Assembly: GCA_963766295.1 (NCBI GenBank)
Contig: CAVXYW010000001.1
Span: 372,001-436,000 of the forward strand
Origin: JBBDRJ01 sp963766295
GTDB taxonomy: Bacteria; Actinomycetota; JAICYB01
Reading direction: 5' to 3'
Length of the DNA: 64,000 nt
Under the pieces are notes generated by a model that ran no database searches, was not told where the DNA came from, and was given only the letters and a program-made list of their open reading frames with translations. This document shows positions 18,580 through 28,542 of this stretch, in pieces. A program made the position numbers and the translations under genes. Position 1 is the first letter of the stretch, and every line of letters starts with the position of its first letter.

Positions 18580-18999
18580 GTGGCCTCGGCCCGGGGCCAC
18601 GAGCTGATCGAGCACACCGCCGACGTCGGCCTGCATGTCTGGGCGCCGACGCTGAACGAACTCTTTGAAGAAGCGGCCATCGGGCTCATAGCTGTGATGG
18701 GGGATGCGTCCGGCGTGTCCGTCAAATGCGAGGAGATCTCAATCGCGGCTCCCGACCTGGCGAGCCTGTTCGTCGACTGGCTCTCGGAAGTGCTTTTCCG
18801 ATTCGAGGCCCGCGAAATCGCTCCTACTGTCGTTCGTGTACGTGTGGAAGATGAGCAGCGACTCTCGGCAACGATCGAAGGACCATCGACCGAAGTCTTC
18901 AGCGAGCACGGCCCGGCCGTGAAGGCCGTGACATATCACGCGCTCGAGCTAGGGACGTCCGAAAACGGGTTCGAGGCTCGCGTATATCTGGACGTTTGA
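18580..18999 (+). CDS. archease
   Basis: Archease is the partner that speeds guanylylation of the RNA ligase RtcB and allows multiple turnover. The 139-residue product has the family N-terminus GHELIEHTADVGLHVWAPTLNELFEEAA, the metal-site region LASLFVDWLSEVLFRFE, and the C-terminal KAVTYHALEL followed by VYLDV. It starts GTG five bases after gyrA. Its expected partner rtcB lies 7.7 kb downstream, past a giant gene, which suggests that an archease-rtcB pair has been separated. Confidence 0.92.
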   Translation: MASARGHELIEHTADVGLHVWAPTLNELFEEAAIGLIAVMGDASGVSVKCEEISIAAPDLASLFVDWLSEVLFRFEAREIAPTVVRVRVEDEQRLSATIEGPSTEVFSEHGPAVKAVTYHALELGTSENGFEARVYLDV

Positions 19000-19156
19000 G
19001 CTATCGGTGTTGCGCCGCTGGTTAATCGGGCCTAACGTCTATGTGGGGATTTTCCACGACCTGGGGGCAGGGCGTGCGGATCGAGCTTGAGGTCGTTTGC
19101 GGCCATGGGGGCCGTCCTGAGGTCGCGCTTCGCACTGCCCACGAGACGAACGCCCG

Positions 19157-22100
19157 ATGACGCGCCGGTCGAGGTGGCGCGCGATCGGCTTAGCCTTGGC
19201 GACCTTTGCATCTACGCTCGCGCTGGTCGTTGGGGTTGGGCCCGCAGCGCCTCCGGCCAAAGCGGCGACATCGCCCTGCGGTGCCCACGGCGTTCAGACC
19301 ATCGATTCGGTCGGCATCCATTGCAAGTGGCAGAAGCACACACCCCTCCCAGGCTCCGGGGATACCAGCGGGATACAAGACACGTACACCGTCCCGAAAC
19401 ACGCAACGAAAGTTCGCGTGGTGGCCAGTTCGGGCGGCTTCACAGAGGCCGATCTCGCCGTCACGCCGGGCCAGCTCCTCCAGGTCAACGTGGGTGGCTT
19501 TGGACAGGATCCTGATTTTAACGGTAGCGAGGGCGGCTGGAACGGCGGCGGGAGAGGCGGGCACGACGGGTTCGGCTACAGCTGCGAGTTTGTTCAGAGC
19601 ACGTCGAGTTCACGGTGTGGCAGCGGGGGGGACGGCGCTACAGATATCCGAACTTCCCCTTACGGGCTGAACGAGCGGGTGATCGTCGCCGGCGGCGACG
19701 GCGGCTCAGGCACCGGCGGTGGACTCTCCGGCCACGGCGGCGGAAGCGAGGGGCCTTACTACAACGGAGGGGGAGGCGCCGCCAACCAGCTCGGCGGCGG
19801 CGGCGGCGGCGGGCCCGCAGGATCGGGTGGCGGTGACGAAGGAACGTTCGGCCAAGGCGGAGCGGGTGGCATCGGCGTGCCGTTCATAGGCAAGCCAGCG
19901 GTCGGCGGCGGCGGCGGCGGCGGCGGCTGGCTCGGCGGCGGCGGAGGAAGCGGTCGCGTCTTCATCCTCGGCGTTCTCTCCTACAGTGCCGGTGGTGGGG
20001 GCGGCGGGAGCGGCCACCTCGGCGCGGGCACGAGCGGCGGGCGGACGCTGGCGGGGGCTGGTAATGGCCACTATGCCGAGATCACCTACTACACGACGCC
20101 GACGACGACGACCCTCGAGATCGAGGGCAACGGTGCTACCGGACAATCCGACGAGAACGGCACGCGTCGTGAGTCCGGGCAAACCCTGACGCTGAATGCG
20201 CGTGTGGTCTACGACGGCTCCACCCTCTCGACCGTGCCGGTGACGTTTTACGACGGGGATACCGTCCTCGGCACGGCGTCGCTTCAGTCCGTTCCCGGCC
20301 AGCTTCGGATGACGGGGGTCGCGACCTTTACCGCCCCGGCGCTGACCACAGGCCTGCATACGTACAAAGCAACCTTCGACGGGGATGGAACATTGCTCGG
20401 GAGTGAGGCCTCGAAGAACGTCACGGGCTTCACCAACGACCACGTGGCGTCGACGCTCAGCCTTTCGGTTTCTCCAACGACTACAGCAGGCGACGCAGAT
20501 ACCGTTCATGCGACCTGGACATCCAACGAGCCCGGACACTATTTCTTCCGCGTTCAGCCCACGCCGTGTTCGAACAGGAACAACTTCTGGAACGGACCAA
20601 GTGGAGACATCTCGGCCGCCCAAGCGGGCTCGCAGATCACGACGGACCTCGTCAACAATGCCTGGGGTCCCGGCCTGAACTACGTCTGTCTGGAGTTCGC
20701 CGACACTGAGAACAATCAGAGCGTGGCCCAGGCTACGGTGACCAACGGCGCGCCAAATGTGACGATCACGAACACCAATCCGACAACAGTGCCGGCCGGC
20801 GGATCTTCGACGATCTCGTGGAATGCCAACAAGAGCGGTGCGTATGCGGTTCGGATCGGCGGCACGACCTGCTCGGATGCACCACTGGCAACCGGCGGTT
20901 CGAACATAACGGGCACGTACCTCTCCGGAACCGTCAATAGCGTCGTCACCGAACCGAATCTCAGGGCGCAAGGGGAGGCTGGGACGACCGTCCGCGTCTG
21001 CGTGACCGCCCCATCGGGGACCGGGTCCGCAACGACTACGGTCACAGATCCCGTTCCCGTAGTCACGTTCACGCAGACGCCTACGCCCTCAACGCTGACC
21101 TATTCGCAAACCTCGGACCACATAGAGACGACGGGTTCTACGACCTTCCGGTGGCGGGCCACCAAGAACGGCTCTTACGAGATACGAACCGGTGGCAGTA
21201 GCTGTGAGACCGCGACTCTCATGGATGAAGGCGCCAGAAGCGGCGGCGACGCGCTCAGCGGCGGCTATGACGTGGAGAACACGAAGGAGCACACGGTTCA
21301 GGTTCGGTCCTACTTCGCCCCCGGCGTGACTCCGATCCGAGTCTGTATCACCGATTCAGACGGGCGGCTGGGAGAAGGTGTGACCACGGTTACGAAGGTC
21401 AACGGTCCGGCGCATTTCATCGGTCCGAACCCGTCCGCGGGCACAGCGTACGCACCGTACTCGTTCCAGTTGAACGCCGGCACGTCACCGACGACATTCA
21501 CTCTCTCAGGTGGCTCGCTGCCCGCCGGCTTGACGCTCTCGCCGAGCGGTTTGATCAGCGGCGCACCTACTGCGGTCGGCACATCGACGTTCACTGTTCA
21601 GGCGGCAGTGACCGACCAGTCGACCGGGCATGGCTTTGCCACCAAACAGTTCTCGATCGTCGTGGGCAAGAACCAGCCATCGGTGACCGTAACTCCCTCA
21701 CCGCGGTCATCGTACGCAGGCACGAGCGTCACGCTTTCCGCGGACGTGACCATGGCCAAGGCCGCTTCAACGGCGCTCAGCGGTTTCGTGATATTCAAAG
21801 TCAACGCTCAGAACCTCGAGATTCGAGCGCAGGTCGGCGACTGGCCAGCGGACGCCACTCTGACGTACACACCGCCAGCCGGGACCTATTCAGTAACGGC
21901 GGAATACGTGCCGGGCTCAGCGATTGAAGCGAACGTCTTAGAGGCGTCCTCACCGGCGGACCTGTTCCAGGTGAACCCTAAGCTTGCTCAGGCCGCCCTC
22001 TCGGCAACCGGACCGTCGTCCGGCGTGTACGGGGACATCTTGACGTTCAACCTCGCCGGCGGTTCGGGCTCGGGCGCCCAGTCGATCGACGTGGACTCCT

Positions 22101-25100
22101 CGTCGACCGCGTGCACGAAGGCTGGAGGGACGACCGAAACCCTCAAAGTCGCTATTTCAGCCGGTACGGGGACGTGCTCGATCAAGGTGCACAAAGACGG
22201 CGACTCCGACCACCTGTCCGCTGACGCAACCAAGAGCGTCACCGTGTCGAAGAAGCCTTTGACTATCACTCCATCCTCCGGACAGAGACTGGAATACGGG
22301 CAGTCCCCCGAACTCATCTATACGCACTCCGGACTTGCTCCCGGAGACGTCGATGGAAACGTGTTCAGCGGCAAGCTCTCTACGTCGGGATCGGACGTCG
22401 GCACCTGGCCGATCACGCTTGGAACACTCAGCGCGGGGGACAACTACGCCATCGCGTTGTCATCGACAACGGTGAACCTCGAGATCGTCCCGAAGCCCAT
22501 CCTGGTAAGGCCGGCGCGGGGCCAGACCAAGATCACGGGCGCATCCGATCCAGTGATCACGTACGTTCATGCGGCGCTCGGTTCGGGTGACACCGACAGC
22601 GTTTTCTCCGGTGCGCTCGGTCGTGAGCCCGGCGAGGATCCGGGTGCGTATCCGATCACGATCGGCACCCTTTCCGCCGGAGGCAACTACACCCTCAACC
22701 TGATCTCCTACGACTTCACGATCGGCGACCCGCATCTGTACATCGCCAAGCCGGGCCGGACGGTCATCAAGCGAGTGGATGCCGATGGGACGAACGCAAT
22801 CGACCCGTTCGTCTCCGACGTCGGCGACCTTAGTCAGGCGGCGACCGACGGCACGTACCTGTACACGGCCGAAGGCGCTACGAACACGATCGGTCGCGCC
22901 CGGCTCGACGGCCGGGACACCCCAGATCACTCGTTCATCCAAACGAGCGCGCCACCTGTGTCGGTTGCCGTCCATGGCGACTACGTATTCTGGGCCAGCA
23001 CGGCCGGGGTCGGCCGTGCCTTGAAGAATGGAACGGGAACGCCGGACAACTCGTTCATTGCCGGGCTTGGCTTTACCGGGGTCGCAGCGACGGCGAATGG
23101 GCTGTACCTCACTAAGACCTCGGCGTCGTCTTCTGAGAGTGCGTCGGTTTCACGCGCCCCTATCGGCGGCGGTGCTCCGACGACTCTCTTCACGCTCACC
23201 GACGCCACACCGCAACGCCCGATCGTGAGCAGCGACACGCTCTACTGGGTGAACAACTTCAGCGGATCCATCGGTCGAGCAACACTGACCACGGACGGAG
23301 ACGTCGAGAGCGGCTCGGTCGACGAGTCGTTCATCACGGGAGCGAGCTTCCCGACGAGTGTCGCGGTCGGTGGCGCATACATCTATTGGAGTCACGGATC
23401 CGGCATCGGTCGTGCTGACCTGGACGGCGACAACGTAGATCAGACATTTCTCGAGGGATCGAGGGTGCTTGCGGCACCCGGTGTCACCGATCTGCTGACC
23501 GTCGGACAAAACAACCTCGCGCTCGGCGCAACGGCTACTACGCCTCACCGGGTTCGCAACGAGACGACCGAGAACGCGAGCAAAGCCATCGACGGGGACC
23601 CGACGACCAAGTGGGTATCGGACGACGACCAGGTCGCGGAGAAGTCGATGACGATCGATCTGGGTTCGGTCCGGACCATCACCGGGTTCACGGTTCGGCA
23701 CGCCGGATCTGGCGGCGAAGACCCCGCGCGCAACACGCGAGACTTCAAGTTCCTCACGAGCACCGATAATTCGACGTTCACCGAGGTTCACCGGCACCGA
23801 GCCAACACAGCCGACGTATCCCAGCATGTAATTGGGTCGTCCGTGGAGGCGCGCTACGTGAAGTTCGTCAGCACGCACGCGACGAACATCATCGATGCGA
23901 CGGATCCGAACGTGCCGAACGGGACGGTCCGGATCTACGAGATCGAGGTGTTCGGTAGCGGGTCCGGCATCGGAACGGGCACCGTGACGTCGTCGCCGTC
24001 CGGCGTCGATTGCGGCACCGACTGCGTCCTTTCGCTTGGAGCACGTACCCCTGTCACTCTGACGGCGACTCCAGCAGCAGGATCGTCCTTCGCCGGTTGG
24101 AGTGGCGCCTGCACGGGAACGGGCGAATGCACGCTCACGATGAAGCCGGACGTGTCGGTAAACGCTGCCTTCACCGGCGGCGGCGGAGGCGATACCACCG
24201 CCCCCACGGCCACGATCGCCAGGGCCGATGGGCAAACGAGCCCAACGACCACTTCGCCCGTGAGCTTCGCCGTGACCTTCTCTGAGTCTGTCACCGGCTT
24301 CGAGGCGGATGACATCGAGCTCACCGGCGACGCCGGCCACGGCACGCCTAGCGTCACCGGTTCCGGTGTCGCATACACAGTCTCCGTCCCGGTGACCTCA
24401 GCGGGCGTCATCACCGCTTCCGTCAAGGCCGGTGCGGCCGAAGACACCGCAAGTAACCCGAGCACGGCGTCCGGAAGCGCGTCGGTGACGTACACGGTAA
24501 CCACCGAATACACCGTTCAAGCGAAGGACAGCGATGGGACGTCGCGAAGCTCTGCCCTCTACGGTGAGCGACTGGCGCTCTCGACGGCCGGCGGGGATTT
24601 TAGCGGGCCCTCGACCTTCACCGTTGCGTCGGGCAGCGAATCGAAATGCACGATCGAATCGTCCGACCAGCTGGTCATCAAAGCCGCGACCGGAAGTTGC
24701 GTAGTCGAAGCTGTTCGCCATGGCGAGATCGATGGATCCGGCGCCGTAGAGACCGACACGTTAGAACTTGTTCTAGGGAAGGCTCCTCTCACGGTGGATG
24801 CCGAGAACAAGCAGGTCACCTACGGTGGAACCAAGCCTGCCTTCACGGTCAGTTACGACGGCTTAGTCCTGGGCGATGACAAGAACGACCTTGGGGGAAC
24901 CCTTACCTTCACCGGCAACGCCACCTCGGCCACCAACGCCGGAACCTACTCGATCGTCCCCACCGGCCTGACCTCTTCCAACTACAACATCGCCTTCGAA
25001 TCCGGAACACTCACCATCAACAAGAAGGCAACCACGGTCAGCGCGACAAACCAGACCAAGACTTACGGTTCGGATAACCCGGCCCTCACGGCCACGGTCT

Positions 25101-26656
25101 CCGGAAACTTGAACGGCGACACGATCAACTACACGCTGTCGACCACGGCCCAGAAGTTCTCGGGGGTTGCGGGAAGTCCCTACCCGATCAAGGTCAATCT
25201 CGGCTCCAACCCCAACTACTCGGTGTCGGGTGTGGATGGTGCGTTGACCGTCACCCGCAAGGCGGCAACGGTGACGGCGAACAACCAGTCAAAGACATAC
25301 GGAGCGGACAACCCCGTGCCCTCCGCCGTAGTGACCGGAGCGGTCAACGGCGACGTTCTTTCCTTTTCCTTGGCACACACGGCTGGGAAGTACTCCTCGG
25401 TGGGTAGCCACCCGATCAGAACGACGTTGGGTTCCAACCCGAACTACGCGGTGACGGCCGTAGACGGTGTGCTGAGCGTTGCCAAGAGAGCCGCCAGCAT
25501 CACGGCAAACGACAAGTCCAAAGTCTATGGATCCGACAACCCACCACTTACGGCCACCGTAGCTGGAACTATCAATGGCGACTCTTTGGCCTACACATTG
25601 TCGACAACGGCACAGAAGTACTCAGGCGTTTCGGGAAGTCCGTACCCGATCAACGTCACCCTGGGCTCCAACCCCAACTACTCAGTTACAACGACCAGCG
25701 GGAAGTTGACGGTTACGAAGAAGAAGGCGACCGTCCAGTCGCTTGATGCAACGAAAATCTACGGCTCCGACAACCCGGCCTTCGCTGCTCTTGTGTCGGG
25801 TTCGGTGAACGGCGACATCATCAACTTCTCGCTGTCGACCCCGGCTCAGAAGTACTCCGGTGTGTCGGGTAGTCCGTACCCCATCAACGTCACGCTGGGC
25901 TCCAACCCCAACTACGACGTGACCACGATCATCGGCAAGCTGACGGTTACCAAGCGGTCGGCGACCGTGAAGGCTAACGACATCACACGCAATTTCGGGT
26001 CTTCGACTCCACCGCTTTCCGCCACTGTGACGGGCACTGTCAACAACGACGTGCTGAACTACACGTTGTCCACACCGGCTACGACGTCCTCCGGCATTCA
26101 GGGGAGTCCGTATGCGATCTCGATCGCTTTGGGCTCGAACCCCAACTACAACGTGACCACAACGGGCGCCAAGCTCACGATCATCGCCACTTGCGCCAAC
26201 CCGGGGCCCAAGTCGATCAACGGAGGCGCAGGCTCGGAGATCCTTAACGGCACGGCCGGAAACGACGTCATCTTCGGCAACAGCGGAAACGACACGATCA
26301 ACGGCCTGGGAGGCACCGACCTGCTTTGCGGTGGCGAGGGCGGCGACTCGATCAACGGTGGTGATGGAAACGACATGCTCGAGGGCGGGAACGGCGACGA
26401 CCTCATCAAGGGCGTTGCCGGGAACGATTCGATCGCAGGAGACGCGGGGATCGACGTCATCGAAGGCGGAGTCGGTGACGACAAGATCACGGGCGGCGTA
26501 GGGAACGACACTCTCAAGGGTATCGACGGCAACGACTGGATCCAGGGCGGTGACGGCAACGACGGTATCGATGGCGGAAACCACACCGACACATGTTTCG
26601 GGGACGCCGGGTCGGATACAGCCGTTGGGTGCGAAACGAAGACCGGAGTGCCCTAG
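19157..26656 (+). CDS. giant secreted multidomain protein with MBG, F5/8-C and RTX repeats
   Basis: The 2,499-residue protein has a signal peptide (LALATFASTLALVVGV, cleavage near AKA). A very Gly-rich region (about 105-308) and Ig-like domains (to about 835, with a putative-Ig type domain near 750-835) follow. Next are MBG-type repeats (about 1033-1190), a beta-propeller-like region with YLYTAEG and YVFWAS blades (about 1193-1453), and an F5/8 type C domain from NLALGATATTPHRV (about 1454-1602). Then come a divergent InlB-like domain with GWSGACTGTGECTL (about 1604-1673), an Ig-like domain, and a row of MBG repeats of about 75 residues (about 1875-2343). It ends in RTX calcium-binding repeats (GGDGNDMLEGGNGDD style). 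An adhesin or surface role is inferred. No anchor motif or dedicated secretion system is seen nearby. Confidence 0.88.
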   Translation: MTRRSRWRAIGLALATFASTLALVVGVGPAAPPAKAATSPCGAHGVQTIDSVGIHCKWQKHTPLPGSGDTSGIQDTYTVPKHATKVRVVASSGGFTEADLAVTPGQLLQVNVGGFGQDPDFNGSEGGWNGGGRGGHDGFGYSCEFVQSTSSSRCGSGGDGATDIRTSPYGLNERVIVAGGDGGSGTGGGLSGHGGGSEGPYYNGGGGAANQLGGGGGGGPAGSGGGDEGTFGQGGAGGIGVPFIGKPAVGGGGGGGGWLGGGGGSGRVFILGVLSYSAGGGGGGSGHLGAGTSGGRTLAGAGNGHYAEITYYTTPTTTTLEIEGNGATGQSDENGTRRESGQTLTLNARVVYDGSTLSTVPVTFYDGDTVLGTASLQSVPGQLRMTGVATFTAPALTTGLHTYKATFDGDGTLLGSEASKNVTGFTNDHVASTLSLSVSPTTTAGDADTVHATWTSNEPGHYFFRVQPTPCSNRNNFWNGPSGDISAAQAGSQITTDLVNNAWGPGLNYVCLEFADTENNQSVAQATVTNGAPNVTITNTNPTTVPAGGSSTISWNANKSGAYAVRIGGTTCSDAPLATGGSNITGTYLSGTVNSVVTEPNLRAQGEAGTTVRVCVTAPSGTGSATTTVTDPVPVVTFTQTPTPSTLTYSQTSDHIETTGSTTFRWRATKNGSYEIRTGGSSCETATLMDEGARSGGDALSGGYDVENTKEHTVQVRSYFAPGVTPIRVCITDSDGRLGEGVTTVTKVNGPAHFIGPNPSAGTAYAPYSFQLNAGTSPTTFTLSGGSLPAGLTLSPSGLISGAPTAVGTSTFTVQAAVTDQSTGHGFATKQFSIVVGKNQPSVTVTPSPRSSYAGTSVTLSADVTMAKAASTALSGFVIFKVNAQNLEIRAQVGDWPADATLTYTPPAGTYSVTAEYVPGSAIEANVLEASSPADLFQVNPKLAQAALSATGPSSGVYGDILTFNLAGGSGSGAQSIDVDSSSTACTKAGGTTETLKVAISAGTGTCSIKVHKDGDSDHLSADATKSVTVSKKPLTITPSSGQRLEYGQSPELIYTHSGLAPGDVDGNVFSGKLSTSGSDVGTWPITLGTLSAGDNYAIALSSTTVNLEIVPKPILVRPARGQTKITGASDPVITYVHAALGSGDTDSVFSGALGREPGEDPGAYPITIGTLSAGGNYTLNLISYDFTIGDPHLYIAKPGRTVIKRVDADGTNAIDPFVSDVGDLSQAATDGTYLYTAEGATNTIGRARLDGRDTPDHSFIQTSAPPVSVAVHGDYVFWASTAGVGRALKNGTGTPDNSFIAGLGFTGVAATANGLYLTKTSASSSESASVSRAPIGGGAPTTLFTLTDATPQRPIVSSDTLYWVNNFSGSIGRATLTTDGDVESGSVDESFITGASFPTSVAVGGAYIYWSHGSGIGRADLDGDNVDQTFLEGSRVLAAPGVTDLLTVGQNNLALGATATTPHRVRNETTENASKAIDGDPTTKWVSDDDQVAEKSMTIDLGSVRTITGFTVRHAGSGGEDPARNTRDFKFLTSTDNSTFTEVHRHRANTADVSQHVIGSSVEARYVKFVSTHATNIIDATDPNVPNGTVRIYEIEVFGSGSGIGTGTVTSSPSGVDCGTDCVLSLGARTPVTLTATPAAGSSFAGWSGACTGTGECTLTMKPDVSVNAAFTGGGGGDTTAPTATIARADGQTSPTTTSPVSFAVTFSESVTGFEADDIELTGDAGHGTPSVTGSGVAYTVSVPVTSAGVITASVKAGAAEDTASNPSTASGSASVTYTVTTEYTVQAKDSDGTSRSSALYGERLALSTAGGDFSGPSTFTVASGSESKCTIESSDQLVIKAATGSCVVEAVRHGEIDGSGAVETDTLELVLGKAPLTVDAENKQVTYGGTKPAFTVSYDGLVLGDDKNDLGGTLTFTGNATSATNAGTYSIVPTGLTSSNYNIAFESGTLTINKKATTVSATNQTKTYGSDNPALTATVSGNLNGDTINYTLSTTAQKFSGVAGSPYPIKVNLGSNPNYSVSGVDGALTVTRKAATVTANNQSKTYGADNPVPSAVVTGAVNGDVLSFSLAHTAGKYSSVGSHPIRTTLGSNPNYAVTAVDGVLSVAKRAASITANDKSKVYGSDNPPLTATVAGTINGDSLAYTLSTTAQKYSGVSGSPYPINVTLGSNPNYSVTTTSGKLTVTKKKATVQSLDATKIYGSDNPAFAALVSGSVNGDIINFSLSTPAQKYSGVSGSPYPINVTLGSNPNYDVTTIIGKLTVTKRSATVKANDITRNFGSSTPPLSATVTGTVNNDVLNYTLSTPATTSSGIQGSPYAISIALGSNPNYNVTTTGAKLTIIATCANPGPKSINGGAGSEILNGTAGNDVIFGNSGNDTINGLGGTDLLCGGEGGDSINGGDGNDMLEGGNGDDLIKGVAGNDSIAGDAGIDVIEGGVGDDKITGGVGNDTLKGIDGNDWIQGGDGNDGIDGGNHTDTCFGDAGSDTAVGCETKTGVP

Positions 26657-26708
26657 TCCACGTCTGATATGACAGCGGGCCAACTCCAGGTCCGGTATAG
26701 CTGAACGA

Positions 26709-28151
26709 GTGACCCTTCAACGCGTGTCCGACGTCGAATGGTTGATCCCGGCCGAAGGCGGCATGCGCGTTCCCGGCCGCGTCTTTGCTTCCGAGGATTT
26801 GATCGTGAAGGCGCAGAGCGACCGGGCGCTGGATCAGGTCTCGAATGTTGCGCATCTTCCCGGCATCGTGGGCAGTTCGTTCGCGATGCCCGATATCCAT
26901 TGGGGTTACGGGTTTCCGATCGGAGGCGTCGCGGCGACAGACATCGATGAGGGTGGTGTCGTATCACCCGGCGGCGTCGGCTTCGACATCTCGTGCGGAG
27001 TCCGCATCGTACGAACGAATCTCGAAGTGAACGCAGCGCGCGAAAGAGTTGAAGATCTCGTGCGCGAGCTGGGCCGCATTCCGCGCGGTGTCGGTGGGAA
27101 GGGCCTGATGCGGCTGAACGCCGAAGAGATGGAGCGCGTTCTGGTCGACGGCGTGCGCTTCCCGCTGTCCAAGGGTGTCGGATGGGACGAGGACGTCGAG
27201 ATGTGCGAGGACGGCGGCCGAGTCGACGACGCGGACCCCGCGGCGGTTAGCGACAAGGCAAAGGAACGGGGTGCGCCGCAGCTCGGATCGATGGGAGCCG
27301 GCAACCACTTCGTCGAGGTGCAGTACGTCGACCAGGTAGTCGATGCCCATGTGGCAGAAACCTTCGGACTTTACGACGGGCAGGTCGTCGTGATGATCCA
27401 CTGCGGCTCCCGTGGCGTCGGTCATCAGGTGTGCACGGATGAGGTGCGAACAATGGATCGAGCTATGAGCCGCTACGGGATCTCGGTCCCCGATCGCCAG
27501 CTGGCTTGCGTACCCGTTCGATCGCCGGAAGGTGAGAAATACATGGCGGGCATGGCGGCGGCCGCCAATTACGGCCGCGCGAACCGTCACGTGCTGACGG
27601 ACGGTGTCCGGCAAGCCTTCGAGCGAACTTTCGGCTCGTCGGCGAAGGATCTGGCGATGTCCGTCCTGTACGACGTCTCGCACAATCTCGCCAAGATCGA
27701 GCAGCACGACGTCGATGGCGTGCAGCGAAATCTGTGTGTCCACCGCAAGGGAGCCACGCCGGCCTTCGGGCCCGGACACCCCGAGGTCCCGGAGAAGTAC
27801 AGAAGTGTCGGCCAGCCCGTGCTGGTTCCTGGGAGCATGGGTACGGCTTCCTGGGTCCTCGTGGGCACGTCTGGGATCGCGGGGGCCGATGAGGTGGCCT
27901 GGGCATCGACTTGTCACGGTGCCGGCCGGATGATGTCGCGAAAGGCGGCGACCAAACAGATGCACGGTGGAGATCTGAAGCGCCAACTGCAGAGCGAAGG
28001 GATCTGGGTGTCGACGAGCCAGTTGCGTCTCCTTGCCGAGGAAGCCCCATACGCCTACAAAGACGTGTCCGAAGTTGTGCGCGTGTGCGAAGCAGCGGGT
28101 CTGTCCCGGCGCGTAGCCAGGCTCAGGCCCCTGGCCGTCGTCAAAGGATGA
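26709..28151 (+). CDS. rtcB: RNA-splicing ligase RtcB
   Basis: RtcB joins RNA 2',3'-cyclic phosphate (or 3'-phosphate) ends to 5'-OH ends using GTP and Mn2+. The 480-residue protein has the metal-binding Cys in GGVGFDISCGVR, the segment GSMGAGNHFVEV, IHCGSRGVGHQVC, VSHNLAKIEQH, and the guanylated-His segment STCHGAGRMMSR. The start is GTG; a TATAGC -10-like hexamer seven bases upstream suggests a leaderless message. The upstream archease gene is its known partner. Confidence 0.94.
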   Translation: MTLQRVSDVEWLIPAEGGMRVPGRVFASEDLIVKAQSDRALDQVSNVAHLPGIVGSSFAMPDIHWGYGFPIGGVAATDIDEGGVVSPGGVGFDISCGVRIVRTNLEVNAARERVEDLVRELGRIPRGVGGKGLMRLNAEEMERVLVDGVRFPLSKGVGWDEDVEMCEDGGRVDDADPAAVSDKAKERGAPQLGSMGAGNHFVEVQYVDQVVDAHVAETFGLYDGQVVVMIHCGSRGVGHQVCTDEVRTMDRAMSRYGISVPDRQLACVPVRSPEGEKYMAGMAAAANYGRANRHVLTDGVRQAFERTFGSSAKDLAMSVLYDVSHNLAKIEQHDVDGVQRNLCVHRKGATPAFGPGHPEVPEKYRSVGQPVLVPGSMGTASWVLVGTSGIAGADEVAWASTCHGAGRMMSRKAATKQMHGGDLKRQLQSEGIWVSTSQLRLLAEEAPYAYKDVSEVVRVCEAAGLSRRVARLRPLAVVKG

Positions 28152-28492
28152 GCGTGAGCGAACGGCGCGTGGTTAAAGCGATCGATCTCAGGTCGACGGT
28201 GCGTGTCGTGTTCGCGGTGTCGCTTTGCTTCTGGGCGATCTTTCTCGTGGGATTTATCGCTCTTTATCTGTTGGGTCTGGTTTCCGGGGGGCTGGGTGGG
28301 GTCGAAGGGTTCATCGCGAGCCTGGGATTCACCGGTTTCCGATTCACGATCCTGCCGTTCATCGTTGCGCTCATGGCTGTAGCGCTCTTGGCGTCTGTAC
28401 TGCTGGCGATCATCGGCGGCGTAGTCGTCCTGCTATACAACGCGTTACAGCCACTGATCGGCGGGGTCGAGGTCCACTCCGAAGGCCGTTGA
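28148..28492 (+). CDS. DUF3566-type membrane protein
   Basis: The 114-residue product starts MSVSERRVVKAIDLRSTVRVVF and has two membrane segments (VSLCFWAIFLVGFIALYLLGL; ILPFIVALMAVALLASVLLAI) ending LLYNALQPLIGGVEV. This matches the DUF3566 family, normally just after gyrA in actinobacteria (for example Rv0007). Its ATG overlaps the rtcB stop by four bases. Its separation from gyrA marks the archease-adhesin-rtcB block as an insertion. Its function is unknown. Confidence 0.85.
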   Translation: MSVSERRVVKAIDLRSTVRVVFAVSLCFWAIFLVGFIALYLLGLVSGGLGGVEGFIASLGFTGFRFTILPFIVALMAVALLASVLLAIIGGVVVLLYNALQPLIGGVEVHSEGR

Positions 28493-28542
28493 CACACTTA
28501 GGCGCATGCCGTTGACCCCGGGTCTCTAGGCTGAACCCAGCC

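Noticed and set aside
19706..20971. A 421-residue open frame antisense to the Gly-rich part of the giant gene
   Set aside because: It mirrors the GGC/GGT-rich codons of the sense gene, giving Ala/Arg-rich nonsense without any domain.
18580..28151. An integrative element carrying archease, the giant gene and rtcB
   Set aside because: No integrase, transposase, terminal repeats or duplicated target site was seen at the edges. The insertion is inferred only from synteny.
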